A DNA stretch of 64,000 bases from Pelagibius sp. Alg239-R121 (GTDB lineage Bacteria > Pseudomonadota > Alphaproteobacteria > Kiloniellales > Kiloniellaceae): positions 248,001 to 312,000 of the forward strand of contig NZ_CAMZOF010000009.1 in NCBI RefSeq assembly GCF_947331435.1, in the 5' to 3' direction. The position numbers and the translations under genes are program-made. Positions 1-9,173 of this stretch are shown one piece after another (the stretch's first letter is position 1; each line of letters starts with the position of its first letter). The notes under the pieces were generated by a model. That model did not search any database and had not been told where the DNA came from. It worked only from the letters and a program-made list of their open reading frames with translations.

Positions 1-1221
1 CTTTACAAACATCTATCGTCTTGCGGTGAAAAAGAAGCCGTCGTCATGGTCGATGCGGTAAAATCAGCAGCATTGGACGGTGCCGATCGTGCCGCTCACG
101 GCGCCTATGGTGCATTGCTGCGTTCCTATCGCTTCGATAAGTACAAGACCAAAGAAAAGTCTGAAAAGAAAACCAAGCTCGCCAAACTGACATTTATGGT
201 CGAGTCGGCACCCAAAGCCCGAAAGCTCTATGGGGCTCTGAGCAGGGTGGCAGACGGCGTGTTCATGACCCGTGACTTGGTTTCTGAACCTGCCAATATC
301 CTCTATCCAAAGACGCTGGCCCAGCATGCCAAGGAACTGACCTCGCTTGGGGTCAAGGTGCAGGTGCTGGGTGAGAAGGAAATGGCCAAACTGGGGATGG
401 GCGCTCTGTTGGGAGTCGGCCAGGGGTCCGAGCGTGAGTCGCAGTTGCTGGTGATGCGATGGGATGGCGCTCCAAAAGCCAAGAACAAACGCCCCATCGC
501 TTTTGTTGGCAAGGGTGTGACCTTTGATACGGGTGGTATATCCATCAAGCCTGCGGCCGGTATGGAAGACATGAAATGGGACATGGGCGGTTCGGGCGTT
601 GTTGTCGGTCTTATGAAGGCTTTGGCTGGCCGTAAAGCCAAAACCAATGTGGTCGCAGTGTGTGGATTGGTCGAAAATATGCCGTCGGGCAATGCTCAGC
701 GCCCGGGTGATATCGTCACCTCCATGTCGGGGCAGACCATCGAGGTTCTGAATACCGATGCCGAAGGCCGCCTGGTCCTGGCCGATGCTCTCTGGTACAC
801 GCAGGAAAAGTTTAAGCCGCGCATGGTGATCGACCTAGCCACGCTGACCGGTGCCATCATTATCGCCCTGGGCAACAGTCACGCAGGCGTTTTCTCCAAT
901 GACGATGATCTCTCCGAGGCGTTGAATCAGGCTGGTCAGGCTGTCGGCGAGAAAGTCTGGCGGCTGCCGCTTGGCGACGACTATGACAAGCTGATCGATT
1001 GCGAGGCGGCGGATATGAAGAATATCGGGGGGAGGGCCGGTGGATCGATCACCGCCGCGCAGTTCCTGCAGCGCTTTATTCAGAAGGATGTGCCCTGGGC
1101 ACATATCGATATCGCCGGCGTCACCTGGTCTTCAAAGGACAAACCGACGGTGCCCCGTGGCGCGACGGCCTTCGGTGTGCGCCTGCTCGACCGTCTGGTC
1201 GCCGACCGCTACGAAGGCTGA
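1..1221 (+). CDS. pepA: Leucyl aminopeptidase (M17), 5' end outside window
   Basis: Cytosolic zinc/manganese aminopeptidase that removes N-terminal residues from peptides. The frame is open from base 1 with no stop, so the gene begins upstream. The 406 visible codons cover the end of the N-terminal domain and the whole catalytic domain, against about 500 residues for the family. The metal-site segment [11 protein letters not shown] lies near base 505 and the M17 signature NTDAEGRL at 751-774, so the active site looks intact. An ATG at 46 is internal to the domain and is unlikely to be the true start. holC follows 23 bases downstream, a common proteobacterial order. Family assignment is secure; only the 5' end is unseen. 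Confidence 0.96.
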   Translation, partial: LYKHLSSCGEKEAVVMVDAVKSAALDGADRAAHGAYGALLRSYRFDKYKTKEKSEKKTKLAKLTFMVESAPKARKLYGALSRVADGVFMTRDLVSEPANILYPKTLAQHAKELTSLGVKVQVLGEKEMAKLGMGALLGVGQGSERESQLLVMRWDGAPKAKNKRPIAFVGKGVTFDTGGISIKPAAGMEDMKWDMGGSGVVVGLMKALAGRKAKTNVVAVCGLVENMPSGNAQRPGDIVTSMSGQTIEVLNTDAEGRLVLADALWYTQEKFKPRMVIDLATLTGAIIIALGNSHAGVFSNDDDLSEALNQAGQAVGEKVWRLPLGDDYDKLIDCEAADMKNIGGRAGGSITAAQFLQRFIQKDVPWAHIDIAGVTWSSKDKPTVPRGATAFGVRLLDRLVADRYEG

Positions 1222-1244
1222 AGGAAGGGCGTGACGGCAAGGCC

Positions 1245-1694
1245 ATGACGGAAGTCCGCTTCTATCATATGACGCGGAGCACATTGGAAGCCGCGTTGCC
1301 GCAGATGCTGGAGAAAACCTTAGAGCGAGGCCAAAAGGCGGTCGTGATGGCCGGATCCAATGCCAGGGTGGAAGCTCTGAATGGCCACCTGTGGAGTTAT
1401 CACGACCGCTCGTTTTTACCCCATGGCTCGGCGAAGGATGGCTATCCCGAGCGCCAGCCGGTGTGGTTGACGGTCAAAGACGAAAGACCGAATGCGGCGG
1501 AGGTCCTATTCCTCACAGATGGGGCGGCGTCGGAGCACTTGGAGGACTTTCAACTTTGTGCCGTACTCTTCGATGGTAAGCTTGAGGAAGCGGTAAAGGC
1601 CGCACGTCAGCAGTGGGTCGGTTACAAGGATGCCGGTCACCAGGTAACCTACTGGCAGCAGGACGATAACGGACGTTGGAGCCAGAAGGCCTGA
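1245..1694 (+). CDS. holC: DNA polymerase III subunit chi
   Basis: 149-residue chi subunit of the clamp-loader complex, which links the replisome to single-strand binding protein. The start MTEVRFYH at 1245 was chosen because GGAAGG lies upstream at 1221-1228 and because chi proteins begin with this strand motif (xVxFYH). The C-terminal YWQQDDNGRW segment is also typical of alphaproteobacterial chi. Its frame is open further upstream, inside pepA, but that part does not resemble chi. It is probably co-transcribed with pepA. It ends 12 bases from the convergent VOC gene, leaving almost no room for a terminator. Confidence 0.9.
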   Translation: MTEVRFYHMTRSTLEAALPQMLEKTLERGQKAVVMAGSNARVEALNGHLWSYHDRSFLPHGSAKDGYPERQPVWLTVKDERPNAAEVLFLTDGAASEHLEDFQLCAVLFDGKLEEAVKAARQQWVGYKDAGHQVTYWQQDDNGRWSQKA

Positions 1695-1706
1695 CTTGCC
1701 AACCTT

Positions 1707-2387
1707 TTAGCGGCTTGGTTCCAGCCATTTCATAGCTGGCAACTCGAGACGTCGGGCGGGGCCTTTGTTCGATTGCGAGATGCTTAAGACAAGGCTTGCT
1801 TGCGAGCGGCCCTTTTTTGGAATCACTTTGATAAAACCTGTATCCGACAAAGCCTGCAGGTCGGCGCAGGGCTGAATATCTGCGTCAAGAGACAGTTCCA
1901 AGCCTATAATTTCGCTCAATCCTGCCTCCACCTGTCGTGCGCCGGCACGCCCATCCATCCACTGGTCCGGCCGCGTGTTACCGGGGGATACGAAGAGGAG
2001 AGGTTGGGTGGGGTCTTCGCTCGAAAGCGCGACAGGGATTGCACGATCTTCAGGCAGGTAAGGGGGGGTGTAATTCCATGTCGGGAAGGGAGGCGCAGGT
2101 TCCGGGCGTAGTGCAATGCCGAAGGGGTTCGTCCTTTTGCTGTGCCAGTCGGCACGGGCCGCAAGGCCGGTGCGGGCGATGACAGGGGAAGTCAAAGCCG
2201 CTTTGTCGGTGACCCACAACAGTTCCAGGAACGCGTTGTCAAAGCAGTAACAGAGGTTGGCGGTTCCTTGTCCAGGATGTTCCCGCCGGCAGCTCTCGCG
2301 TAGCCCGATGCCCCTGAGCACCCCTGCCGCCTGAATGGCTTCGGGTTCGACGAATAGAAAGACGTGACAGAGCTCAAGTCGGGCCAT
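1707..2387 (-). CDS. VOC-superfamily (glyoxalase-like) protein
   Basis: 226-residue protein. Its N-terminus MARLELCHVFLFVEP, the segment GTANLCYCFDNAFLELLWV and later GLELSL resemble the paired beta-alpha-beta-beta-beta modules of the vicinal oxygen chelate fold, as in Glyoxalase_3-like proteins. The substrate cannot be told from sequence. A longer reading would begin at 2432 inside the ABC-F gene; the ATG at 2387 fits better because it leaves an 8-base gap after the ABC-F stop, as expected for a two-gene operon. The fold is moderately sure, the function unknown. Confidence 0.72.
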   Translation of the reverse strand: MARLELCHVFLFVEPEAIQAAGVLRGIGLRESCRREHPGQGTANLCYCFDNAFLELLWVTDKAALTSPVIARTGLAARADWHSKRTNPFGIALRPEPAPPFPTWNYTPPYLPEDRAIPVALSSEDPTQPLLFVSPGNTRPDQWMDGRAGARQVEAGLSEIIGLELSLDADIQPCADLQALSDTGFIKVIPKKGRSQASLVLSISQSNKGPARRLELPAMKWLEPSR

Positions 2388-2395
2388 CGACCGTC

Positions 2396-4309
2396 TCAGC
2401 CGTCTTCCAAGGCGCTTTGGGCTTCCAGCCATAGTTGTTCGGCGTCGGCGATTGCCTTGGAGACCTGTCCAAATTCGACATGGATCGCCTGTAAGTCGGC
2501 AGTCGAGGCGTCGTAGATTTTCGGATCCGCGAGCTTTACCTCCAGATCTTTTTTCCGGCGTTCAAGGCGCTCCACGTTCTGCTCTGCCGCTTTGACCTTT
2601 TTGCGAAGATCGGCTGCCGCGGCACGCGCATCGGCAGCTGCCTTGCGCTTGTCCTTTTTGCTTTGGCCCTGTTTGGGGTCAGCGAAACCATTCAGTTCGG
2701 ATTCTCGTTCACGCCGTTCGCTGCGGGCCCGGGCACGCTCTTCCCGGCGCTGATCCAGAAGAAGCTGACGGTAAGACTCCATGTCGCCGTCATAGCTGGC
2801 AACGCCGCCATTGGAAACCAGCCACAGGCGATCCGCAGAAAGTTCAATCAAATGGGGATCATGCGAGACCAGAATGACGGCGCCGTCAAAGCCGTTGATT
2901 GCCTGAATCAACGCCTGACGGGCATCGACGTCCAGGTGGTTGGTCGGCTCATCCAGCAAAAGGATATGCGGCTTATCCCGGGTCATGAGAGCAAAGAGCA
3001 ACCGGGCTTTCTCGCCACCCGACAGTTTACCGACTTTTGTTGTGGCGTGTTCCTGGCCAAACCCGAACCGGCCAAGATGGCTGCGTAGCTTGGTTTCGGT
3101 TTCCATGGGGAGCGCGCGCGCCATGTGTTCGAGCGGCGTTCCGTTCAGATCCAGCTCGTCAGCTTGGTCTTGAGAAAAATAACCCACTTTCAGCTTCGAG
3201 GATTTGACGAGGCGTCCGGACATTGGCTTAAGACGTGTCGCCAGGAGTTTGATAAAGGTGGATTTCCCGTTGCCGTTGGCACCTAAAAGCGCGATGCGAT
3301 CATCCATGTCGATGCGCAGGTTGAGTTTGTTCAGCACGGCGAGATCGGCGCTATAGCCGACCGCAGCGTCTTCCAGATTGATCAAGGGAGGGGATAGCTG
3401 GACCGGCGTTGGGAAATCGAACGTGGTCGTGCGCTCCTCGATCGCGCTGGCGATCGGCTCCATTCGTGCCAGCGCTTTCAGGCGCGACTGAGCCTGTCTG
3501 GCCTTACTGGCTTTGGCGCGGAACCTCTCAACAAAACTCTCGATATGTCTGCGCTCGGCGATCTGTTTTGTGCGCATTGCCGCCTGGCGTTCCTGGTTTT
3601 CACGCCGCGTGCGTTCAAATCTATCGTAGTTTCCGTTGTAGATGTTCAGCTTAAGCTGTTCTAAATGCAGGGTCCTCTGGGCGATATTGTTCAAGAGGTT
3701 CCGGTCGTGAGAGACCAGCAATAAAGTGCCGGGATAACCTTTGAGGTAACCTTCGAGCCAGAGAGTTGCTTCGAGATCGAGATGGTTGGTCGGCTCATCC
3801 AGGAGCAACAGATCAGGTTCGGTAAACAGCAAAGCCGCCAAGGCCACCCGCATGCGCCAACCACCGGAGAGTGAGGAGCAGGGCTGCTGTTGTGCCTCTT
3901 CGCTGAAGCCTAAGCCCGCCAGAATACGAGCCGCACGTGCGGGTGCGGTTTCGGCTTTGATGGTTGCTAACCGCTCGTGCACTTCAGCGATACGTCCTGG
4001 ATCTTCGGCTGTCTCGGCCTCGGCCAGAAGCGCTGTGCGCTCGATGTCAGCCGCAAGGACCGTATCGATCAAACTGGTCGGGCCGGAGGGGGCATCCTGT
4101 GCGACCGTTCCGACGCTTGCGCCTTTGGGCACGACGATTTCGCCACCGTCCAGCGGCGTGGTTCCCATGATCAGGCGCAGCAGCGTGGATTTGCCGGAGC
4201 CGTTGCGGCCAACGAAACCAACCCGCTCGCCTTTGTGGACGACGGTTGTAGCCCGATCGAACAGCAACCGGCCTTCGACCCTTTGGGTTATGTCTTTGAT
4301 ATGAAGCAT
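2396..4309 (-). CDS. ABC-F family ATPase (ribosome-associated type)
   Basis: 637 residues, soluble, with two nucleotide-binding domains and no membrane segment. The first Walker A, GRNGSGKST, is at residues 34-42 with signature LSGGW and Walker B LLLDEPTNHLD. The second, GANGNGKST, lies near residue 340 with LSGGEKAR and another LLLDEPTNHLD. About 70 charged residues link the domains, and a coiled coil rich in Lys and Glu ends the protein, as in the Uup/YheS branch. ABC-F proteins act on translating ribosomes rather than in transport. The start at 4309 (MLHIKD) is chosen because homologues start there; the open frame up to 4504 reads as unrelated sequence. Confidence 0.93.
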   Translation of the reverse strand: MLHIKDITQRVEGRLLFDRATTVVHKGERVGFVGRNGSGKSTLLRLIMGTTPLDGGEIVVPKGASVGTVAQDAPSGPTSLIDTVLAADIERTALLAEAETAEDPGRIAEVHERLATIKAETAPARAARILAGLGFSEEAQQQPCSSLSGGWRMRVALAALLFTEPDLLLLDEPTNHLDLEATLWLEGYLKGYPGTLLLVSHDRNLLNNIAQRTLHLEQLKLNIYNGNYDRFERTRRENQERQAAMRTKQIAERRHIESFVERFRAKASKARQAQSRLKALARMEPIASAIEERTTTFDFPTPVQLSPPLINLEDAAVGYSADLAVLNKLNLRIDMDDRIALLGANGNGKSTFIKLLATRLKPMSGRLVKSSKLKVGYFSQDQADELDLNGTPLEHMARALPMETETKLRSHLGRFGFGQEHATTKVGKLSGGEKARLLFALMTRDKPHILLLDEPTNHLDVDARQALIQAINGFDGAVILVSHDPHLIELSADRLWLVSNGGVASYDGDMESYRQLLLDQRREERARARSERRERESELNGFADPKQGQSKKDKRKAAADARAAAADLRKKVKAAEQNVERLERRKKDLEVKLADPKIYDASTADLQAIHVEFGQVSKAIADAEQLWLEAQSALEDG

Positions 4310-4527
4310 GACAGGCGGGGTGATAGCACGTCGGGTGAAGGTGGTGAAAGGGCCAGCAGACGGCAAAATTGTACGAGCGGTTTCAGAGGCCGCAGCCGGT
4401 GATATTTTTTGCGCTGGGTTCAATGCGACGCGGTTATTGCAGCGGAACCGCTCTACGGCTATAACGCGCGCGAATTTACCAGCCCTATCCAGACCTGGGC
4501 CCAATCCAAACGAGGAGAGCCAAGAAG

Positions 4528-4950
4528 ATGGCCATCGAGCGTACCTTTTCCATCATCAAGCCGGATGCAACCAAACGTAATCTGACCGGCAAGATCATCA
4601 GTAAGTTCGAGGACGCCGGCCTTCGCATCGTCGCCTCCAAGCGCATTCAGATGACCAAGGCACAGGCCGAAGGATTCTATGCAGTTCACAAAGAGCGCCC
4701 GTTTTATGGCGATCTTTGCAGCTTCATGACCTCTGGTCCTGTTGTTGTACAGGTTCTGGAAGGCGAGGACGGCATCGCGAAGAATCGCGAAGTAATGGGC
4801 GCCACCAACCCAGCCGACGCAGCCGCCGGCACCATCCGCGCTGAGTTTGCCGAATCGATCGAGGCAAATTCCGTCCACGGTTCTGATGCGCCCGAGACCG
4901 CTGCTGAAGAGATCAAGTTCTTCTTCACCGACGATGAGTTGGTCGGATAA
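4528..4950 (+). CDS. ndk: Nucleoside diphosphate kinase
   Basis: 140 residues, the usual length. It moves the gamma phosphate from ATP to other NDPs through a phospho-histidine. The catalytic segment NSVHGSDA places that histidine at residue 117, and the N-terminus [11 protein letters not shown] is the family signature. A strong ribosome site (GAGGAGAG, about 4512-4519) precedes the ATG. The gene is single, transcribed divergently from the ABC-F gene across about 220 bases that hold its promoter, and closed by a strong intrinsic terminator at 4971-5008. Confidence 0.97.
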   Translation: MAIERTFSIIKPDATKRNLTGKIISKFEDAGLRIVASKRIQMTKAQAEGFYAVHKERPFYGDLCSFMTSGPVVVQVLEGEDGIAKNREVMGATNPADAAAGTIRAEFAESIEANSVHGSDAPETAAEEIKFFFTDDELVG

Positions 4951-4970
4951 CGCCGAAGAACATAGACACG

Positions 4971-5008
4971 AAAAAGGGTGGAGCGCATGACGGCTCCACC
5001 CTTTTTTT
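4971..5008 (+). terminator. Intrinsic terminator after ndk
   Basis: A-rich lead, stem AAAGGGTGGAGC paired with GCTCCACCCTTT around an 8-base loop, then seven Ts. Twelve base pairs and a full T tract make this the clearest terminator in the window. The A tract on the other side means it may also stop transcription coming from the minus-strand oxidase gene. Confidence 0.93.
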
Positions 5009-5037
5009 GTTTAAAGTCAGATTCTTATGTCGCTTGA

Positions 5038-5160
5038 TTAAAGCGTCACTAGCGCCAAAAGGACGAGAATCGCGATAACCGCTACGGTCGAGATCGTCGC
5101 CACGCGGACAAAGCCAACCCAGGCTTGTTGGTGTTCGGCAAGCATTTCATCGTCATTCAT
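5038..5160 (-). CDS. aa3-type cytochrome c oxidase subunit IV, 40 aa
   Basis: Very short gene. The product begins MNDDEMLAEHQQAWVGFVR and ends in one transmembrane helix (about residues 19-39) rich in Val, Ile, Leu and Ala. This matches the bacterial aa3-type subunit IV family (COX4_pro_2): an acidic N-terminus, a short amphipathic stretch with W near residue 14, then one helix. The family member sits beside subunits I-III in aa3 oxidases and is dispensable for activity in known cases. It stands alone here, away from any ctaCDE genes. A GAGGGG ribosome site lies about 9 bases before the ATG at 5160. Confidence 0.85.
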   Translation of the reverse strand: MNDDEMLAEHQQAWVGFVRVATISTVAVIAILVLLALVTL

Positions 5161-5271
5161 GGAACGGATCCCCTCACTAAAGCATTATCGCCGCTTGTAT
5201 AATGCCGGAACTTAACCGGCGCCGATTATCAGTGCAAGCCTCAGTCGAAGCCCGTCATTGCAGACATTAGT

Positions 5272-5928
5272 TTAGCTGGCCGGGCTTAATAGAATGTTCG
5301 GGTCGAACGGTCCGGCGTATTTGACGATCGCCCTGTCCCCGTCGACCAGAACTCGTCCTTCGGCAACCAACCGCAAACACAACGGATAAAGCTTGTGTTC
5401 TGCAGTCAATACCCGGTCGGCGAGACTGTCTTCGCTGTCCCCGTCGAGGACCGGCACCGCAGCCTGCCCAATGATCGGACCCACATCTACCTCCTCACGA
5501 ACATAATGCACTGTGCAGCCGTGCAGCTTGACGCCTGCATCCAGTGCCTTTTTGTGCGTGTTCAGGCCAGGAAAGGCCGGCAGAAGCGAAGGATGGATAT
5601 TGATCAGCCGATTGTGCCATTTCGAAAGATAGTCTCCTGTCACAATCCGCATGAACCCTGCGTGGCAGATCAGTTCGACACCTGCGGCTTCCATGGCGTC
5701 GCTCAGCGATCGCTCGAAGCTTTCCCGATTCTCGAATGCGCGGTGGTTGATCGTTTCGGTTGCGACTCCGGCCCGTTCAGCACGGCGCAGACCTTCGACA
5801 TCTGGATTGTTGGAGATGACCCGTACGATTTCAGCCGGATAGGCCGGATCTGTGCAGGCGTCTAACAATGCCTGAAGATTGCTGCCGCGACCTGAAATTA
5901 CGACGCCGACCTTTAACCGGTTGGTCAT
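5272..5928 (-). CDS. purN: Phosphoribosylglycinamide formyltransferase
   Basis: 218 residues. Uses 10-formyl-THF to formylate GAR in step three of purine synthesis. The phosphate-binding loop GRGSNLQ is at residues 13-19; the catalytic segments [11 protein letters not shown] and the later HGCTVHYV...DVGPI supply the Asn, His and Asp triad. The ATG overlaps the purM stop by 4 bases (ATGA), so the two are translationally coupled. The C-terminus ends in a short variable tail. Confidence 0.97.
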   Translation of the reverse strand: MTNRLKVGVVISGRGSNLQALLDACTDPAYPAEIVRVISNNPDVEGLRRAERAGVATETINHRAFENRESFERSLSDAMEAAGVELICHAGFMRIVTGDYLSKWHNRLINIHPSLLPAFPGLNTHKKALDAGVKLHGCTVHYVREEVDVGPIIGQAAVPVLDGDSEDSLADRVLTAEHKLYPLCLRLVAEGRVLVDGDRAIVKYAGPFDPNILLSPAS

Positions 5929-7079
5929 CGTCCCTCCTGGTCAAGCCCAGTGTTTCCGGCCATTACGGGCCAGGAATCGTAGAGATTGTGGAAGATGACG
6001 GAGAGGCCGTTTTCCGCCTTTTCGGTTACCTTGCCCAATCGGAACACCGTTTCACCTGCAGCCTGAAGGGTGTTTGAGACGTCCTCTTCGGCGTCGGCGT
6101 TGCAGACCACTGCCATCCCGATTCCACAATTGAAGGTCCGGACCATTTCTTGCGGTGCAATTCCACCTAGTTCGGCTAACCAGGGGAAGACAGCCGGGAT
6201 CTGCCAGGGCAGGCCGTTAATTTCGATCGCCAGATTCGCCGGCAGAACCCTGGGTAGATTCTCGGTAAAGCCGCCACCCGTAATGTGGGCGAGTGCCGTC
6301 ACGCCACCGCCGCGCACTGCATCGAGGCAACTCCTGACGTAGATCTTCGTGGGTTCAAGCAATGCTTCCCCAAGGCTTTGTGTGGGGCTGAATGGGCAGG
6401 GCGCGGCGTAATCCAGCCCATTATCTGCCACAACTTTGCGCACCAGAGAGAAGCCGTTGGAATGCAAACCGCTGGACGCCAGACCCAAGACGACATTACC
6501 TGCGGTGACGCGATCTTCGTTCAGTGTCTGGGCGCGCTCGACTGCACCGACGGCAAAACCGGCGAGATCGTAGTCGTCACCTTCGTACATACCGGGCATT
6601 TCGGCCGTTTCGCCGCCGATCAAGGCGCAGTTCGACTGCCTGCAGCCTTCGGCGATACTGGCGATGATTTCCCTGCCGGCATCGACATTGAGTTTGCCGG
6701 TCGCATAGTAATCGAGGAATAGCAGAGGCTCTGCGCCCTGAACGACGAGGTCGTTAACGCACATGGCAACCAGATCGATACCGACTCCGTCGTGTTTGCC
6801 GGCCATGATGGCGATCTTGAGCTTGGTGCCGACACCGTCGTTGCAGGCGACCAGCAGTGGATCGTCGAAACCCGCTGCCTTGAGGTCGAAAAACGCGCCG
6901 AAACCGCCGAGACCGGCGTTTGAGCCAGGGCGCGAGGTGGACTTCGCCAGAGGCTTGATAGCGTCCACCAAGGCGTTTCCTGCATCGATGTCAACACCGG
7001 CAGACTTGTAACTTTCCTGTGGCGTGTTGCGCACCGGGGTGTCGCGCTGCGATCCGCTTGTTATGGTGTCCTCCGGCAT
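5925..7079 (-). CDS. purM: Phosphoribosylformylglycinamidine cyclo-ligase
   Basis: 384 residues. Closes the imidazole ring to form AIR with ATP, step five of purine synthesis. Family segments seen are [37 protein letters not shown] and [16 protein letters not shown]. There is an extra N-terminal stretch of about 20 residues before YKSAGVDI; no better start is visible, so it may be real. It leads the purM-purN pair and is divergent from the DUF2066 gene across about 90 bases that must hold both promoters. Confidence 0.97.
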   Translation of the reverse strand: MPEDTITSGSQRDTPVRNTPQESYKSAGVDIDAGNALVDAIKPLAKSTSRPGSNAGLGGFGAFFDLKAAGFDDPLLVACNDGVGTKLKIAIMAGKHDGVGIDLVAMCVNDLVVQGAEPLLFLDYYATGKLNVDAGREIIASIAEGCRQSNCALIGGETAEMPGMYEGDDYDLAGFAVGAVERAQTLNEDRVTAGNVVLGLASSGLHSNGFSLVRKVVADNGLDYAAPCPFSPTQSLGEALLEPTKIYVRSCLDAVRGGGVTALAHITGGGFTENLPRVLPANLAIEINGLPWQIPAVFPWLAELGGIAPQEMVRTFNCGIGMAVVCNADAEEDVSNTLQAAGETVFRLGKVTEKAENGLSVIFHNLYDSWPVMAGNTGLDQEGR

Positions 7080-7169
7080 CTTCGCGTATTAAGGTGAGAG
7101 CCAAGAGGCCCAAACGGGTCTTACATGGCAGTTTGCGACGCGAAAATACTTTATCCGGGACGGTTTGCA

Positions 7170-8480
7170 ATGCGGTTTCGCCGCTTTAATACGAGCTTTC
7201 GCAGGTTTTTTTCGGTTCTGGTCATGATACTGCCGGTGACTGCGGCAGGATCCGCCCTGGCCAACGAGGTCTTTACCGTCCGAAATGTGCCTGTGGATGC
7301 CACGGCTGCTGCTGCGGCTACTGCACGCGACGCCGCGCTGGCGAAGGGATACCTGGATGCCTACGCCCGGCTGATCGGGCGTCTGGTGCCGAAGGAGGAG
7401 CAGGCACGGGCTCCACAACTGACTTCCGGTCAGATTGCAAACTATACCGTGGATTTCTCTGTGGCGCGCGAACGGACCTCGAGCGTGCGCTACCTGGCTG
7501 ATATTACTTATCGTTTCCGGCCCGAAGAGGTTCGTCGTTTGCTGAGGAATAACGGCATTGGCTTTGCAGAGACCAGGAGCAAGCCGGTCGTGGTGCTTCC
7601 GCTACAGGATGCCGGCGGAACCGAGATCCTTTGGGAAGACGGCAACACTTGGCGGGATATCTGGTCGATTCGAACTGGCAGTGGCGGGCTGGTTCCTCTG
7701 ATTGTGCCGCTTGGCGATCTGAGTGATATCTCGTCTATTTCCGCGGATGAGGCGGTCAACGGCGACGCTGAGCGCCTTTCGGCACTGGCCGAACGCTACG
7801 GTGCCGGATCGGTTTTAGTGAGCCGCGCAGCCCTGCTTGGCGATGCAGAGGTTGGTACTGCCGAACTCGGATTGAGTATGACCCGTTTCGATTCGAATGG
7901 TTCTCCTCAGCCTTTCGGTGCAGAGACCTATCGCCAACAGACCGGTGAATTGCTTGAAGACTTCCTGATGCGCGCCGCCGATACCGTGGAAGCATCGATT
8001 CAGGAAAGGTGGAAAGGAAGTAACGTGCTTCGATACGGCGTCGAAAGCACCATTCAGGTGAAAGTACCGGTTACCGGTCTCGGGGACTGGGTGGAAATAC
8101 AGAAGCGATTGAGAGAGATTCCTGCTGTTGTCGGCAGCAACGTGCAGGCCATTTCAAAGCAACTGGTTGACCTGTCGATCACTTATGTTGGGGACGAAAA
8201 ACAACTTACTATTGCATTGCGGCAGAATGACCTCACATTATTAATGAATGAGATCTTAGTTTGGGAACTCCGATTGAGCGGCTCTGAAGGCCCGGTAAGC
8301 GGCAGTTCTGTTGTTCCTACATCACCAACGGCGTTGCCAGGCGGAGGAGCTCAACAGCAAGGTGGGAGTTTTGTGCCCGGTTCCAATGCTTCAGCAAACC
8401 CTGAAGCCGCCATTCAACCCGAAGGGGTTTCTGATCTAGGGAGCACCTCGGGCGTGTCCAGTCCGCAACCCGTCGAATGA
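7170..8480 (+). CDS. DUF2066 exported protein
   Basis: 436 residues from the chosen ATG. The basic start MRFRRF, a hydrophobic core and ALA at residues 29-31 form a signal peptide, so the protein is periplasmic or outer-membrane associated. The segment EVFTVRNVPVDATA begins the DUF2066 domain, whose role is not established. The last 60 residues are low complexity (Ser, Pro, Gly, Gln). An ATG at 7125 in frame would add 15 residues ahead of the signal peptide; I prefer 7170 because it places the signal peptide at the terminus. It leads the plus-strand cluster of lipid enzyme, AI-2E protein and Hda. Confidence 0.85.
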   Translation: MRFRRFNTSFRRFFSVLVMILPVTAAGSALANEVFTVRNVPVDATAAAAATARDAALAKGYLDAYARLIGRLVPKEEQARAPQLTSGQIANYTVDFSVARERTSSVRYLADITYRFRPEEVRRLLRNNGIGFAETRSKPVVVLPLQDAGGTEILWEDGNTWRDIWSIRTGSGGLVPLIVPLGDLSDISSISADEAVNGDAERLSALAERYGAGSVLVSRAALLGDAEVGTAELGLSMTRFDSNGSPQPFGAETYRQQTGELLEDFLMRAADTVEASIQERWKGSNVLRYGVESTIQVKVPVTGLGDWVEIQKRLREIPAVVGSNVQAISKQLVDLSITYVGDEKQLTIALRQNDLTLLMNEILVWELRLSGSEGPVSGSSVVPTSPTALPGGGAQQQGGSFVPGSNASANPEAAIQPEGVSDLGSTSGVSSPQPVE

Positions 8481-8493
8481 GCATCTGCGTTAT

Positions 8494-9048
8494 ATGTCTT
8501 GGCTTCCGAACATCATAACCATTGCGCGCCTTTTATTAGTTCCCGTCATCATTGGATTTATCCTCCTCACGGAGTATTTGGCTGCATTCTGGGTTTTCGC
8601 CCTGGCCGGCGTTTCGGATGCACTCGATGGATATCTGGCCAATAAGCTCAAGGCCGTGTCTGAGCTCGGCGGCTATCTGGATCCTATTGCCGATAAGATT
8701 TTATTGGTTGGGCTTTGCCTCACCCTTGGGTTTCTAGGAGAAATTCCGGGATGGCTGGTCAGCTTCGTTGTGTTGCGCGACGTCCTGATCGTGAGCGGCG
8801 CAATGGTGGTCCTTATGATCACCGGCAGTCTCAAGATGGAACCTTTGGCTGTCAGCAAGATCAATACTCTCGCGCAAATCGTTTTGGTCGGTCTTGTGCT
8901 CGCGTCGCAGGGGTTCAGTTTTGATGGCGCGCTGGATATGGCCTGCGAAGTGGCGGTTTACGTGGTTGCGGCCACAACTTTCATATCAGGTTCCGCTTAT
9001 GTTTTTTTGTGGGGCAGGCGCCTTGTCGTGCTGCAACGCCGGGCATGA
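8494..9048 (+). CDS. CDP-alcohol phosphatidyltransferase (PgsA-like)
   Basis: 184 residues with about five to six membrane helices. It joins a CDP-diacylglycerol lipid to an alcohol at the inner membrane; the likely alcohol is glycerol-3-phosphate, but sequence does not settle this. The family motif D-x2-DG-x2-A-x9-G-x3-D-x3-D spans residues 42-67 with all four Asp present (D42, D45, D63, D67). The position after the Ala, often Arg, is Asn50. It starts 13 bases after the DUF2066 stop, so probably co-transcribed. Whether this is the main PgsA or a second enzyme depends on the rest of the genome. Confidence 0.87.
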   Translation: MSWLPNIITIARLLLVPVIIGFILLTEYLAAFWVFALAGVSDALDGYLANKLKAVSELGGYLDPIADKILLVGLCLTLGFLGEIPGWLVSFVVLRDVLIVSGAMVVLMITGSLKMEPLAVSKINTLAQIVLVGLVLASQGFSFDGALDMACEVAVYVVAATTFISGSAYVFLWGRRLVVLQRRA

Positions 9049-9173
9049 ACGGAAGCTCGTGACCCGGGCCCTTACTCGCTTTATAACGGCAATCAGGGTA
9101 CAGAGTGCCCCGGCTTTCGGCCCTGTGCCGTCAAGCTGCGTGAACCGTGATTTATGACTGCAGGGTTGGAACG

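Noticed and set aside
4310-4504. N-terminal extension of the ABC-F protein
   Set aside because: The extra 65 residues do not resemble the family and would run into the ndk promoter region.
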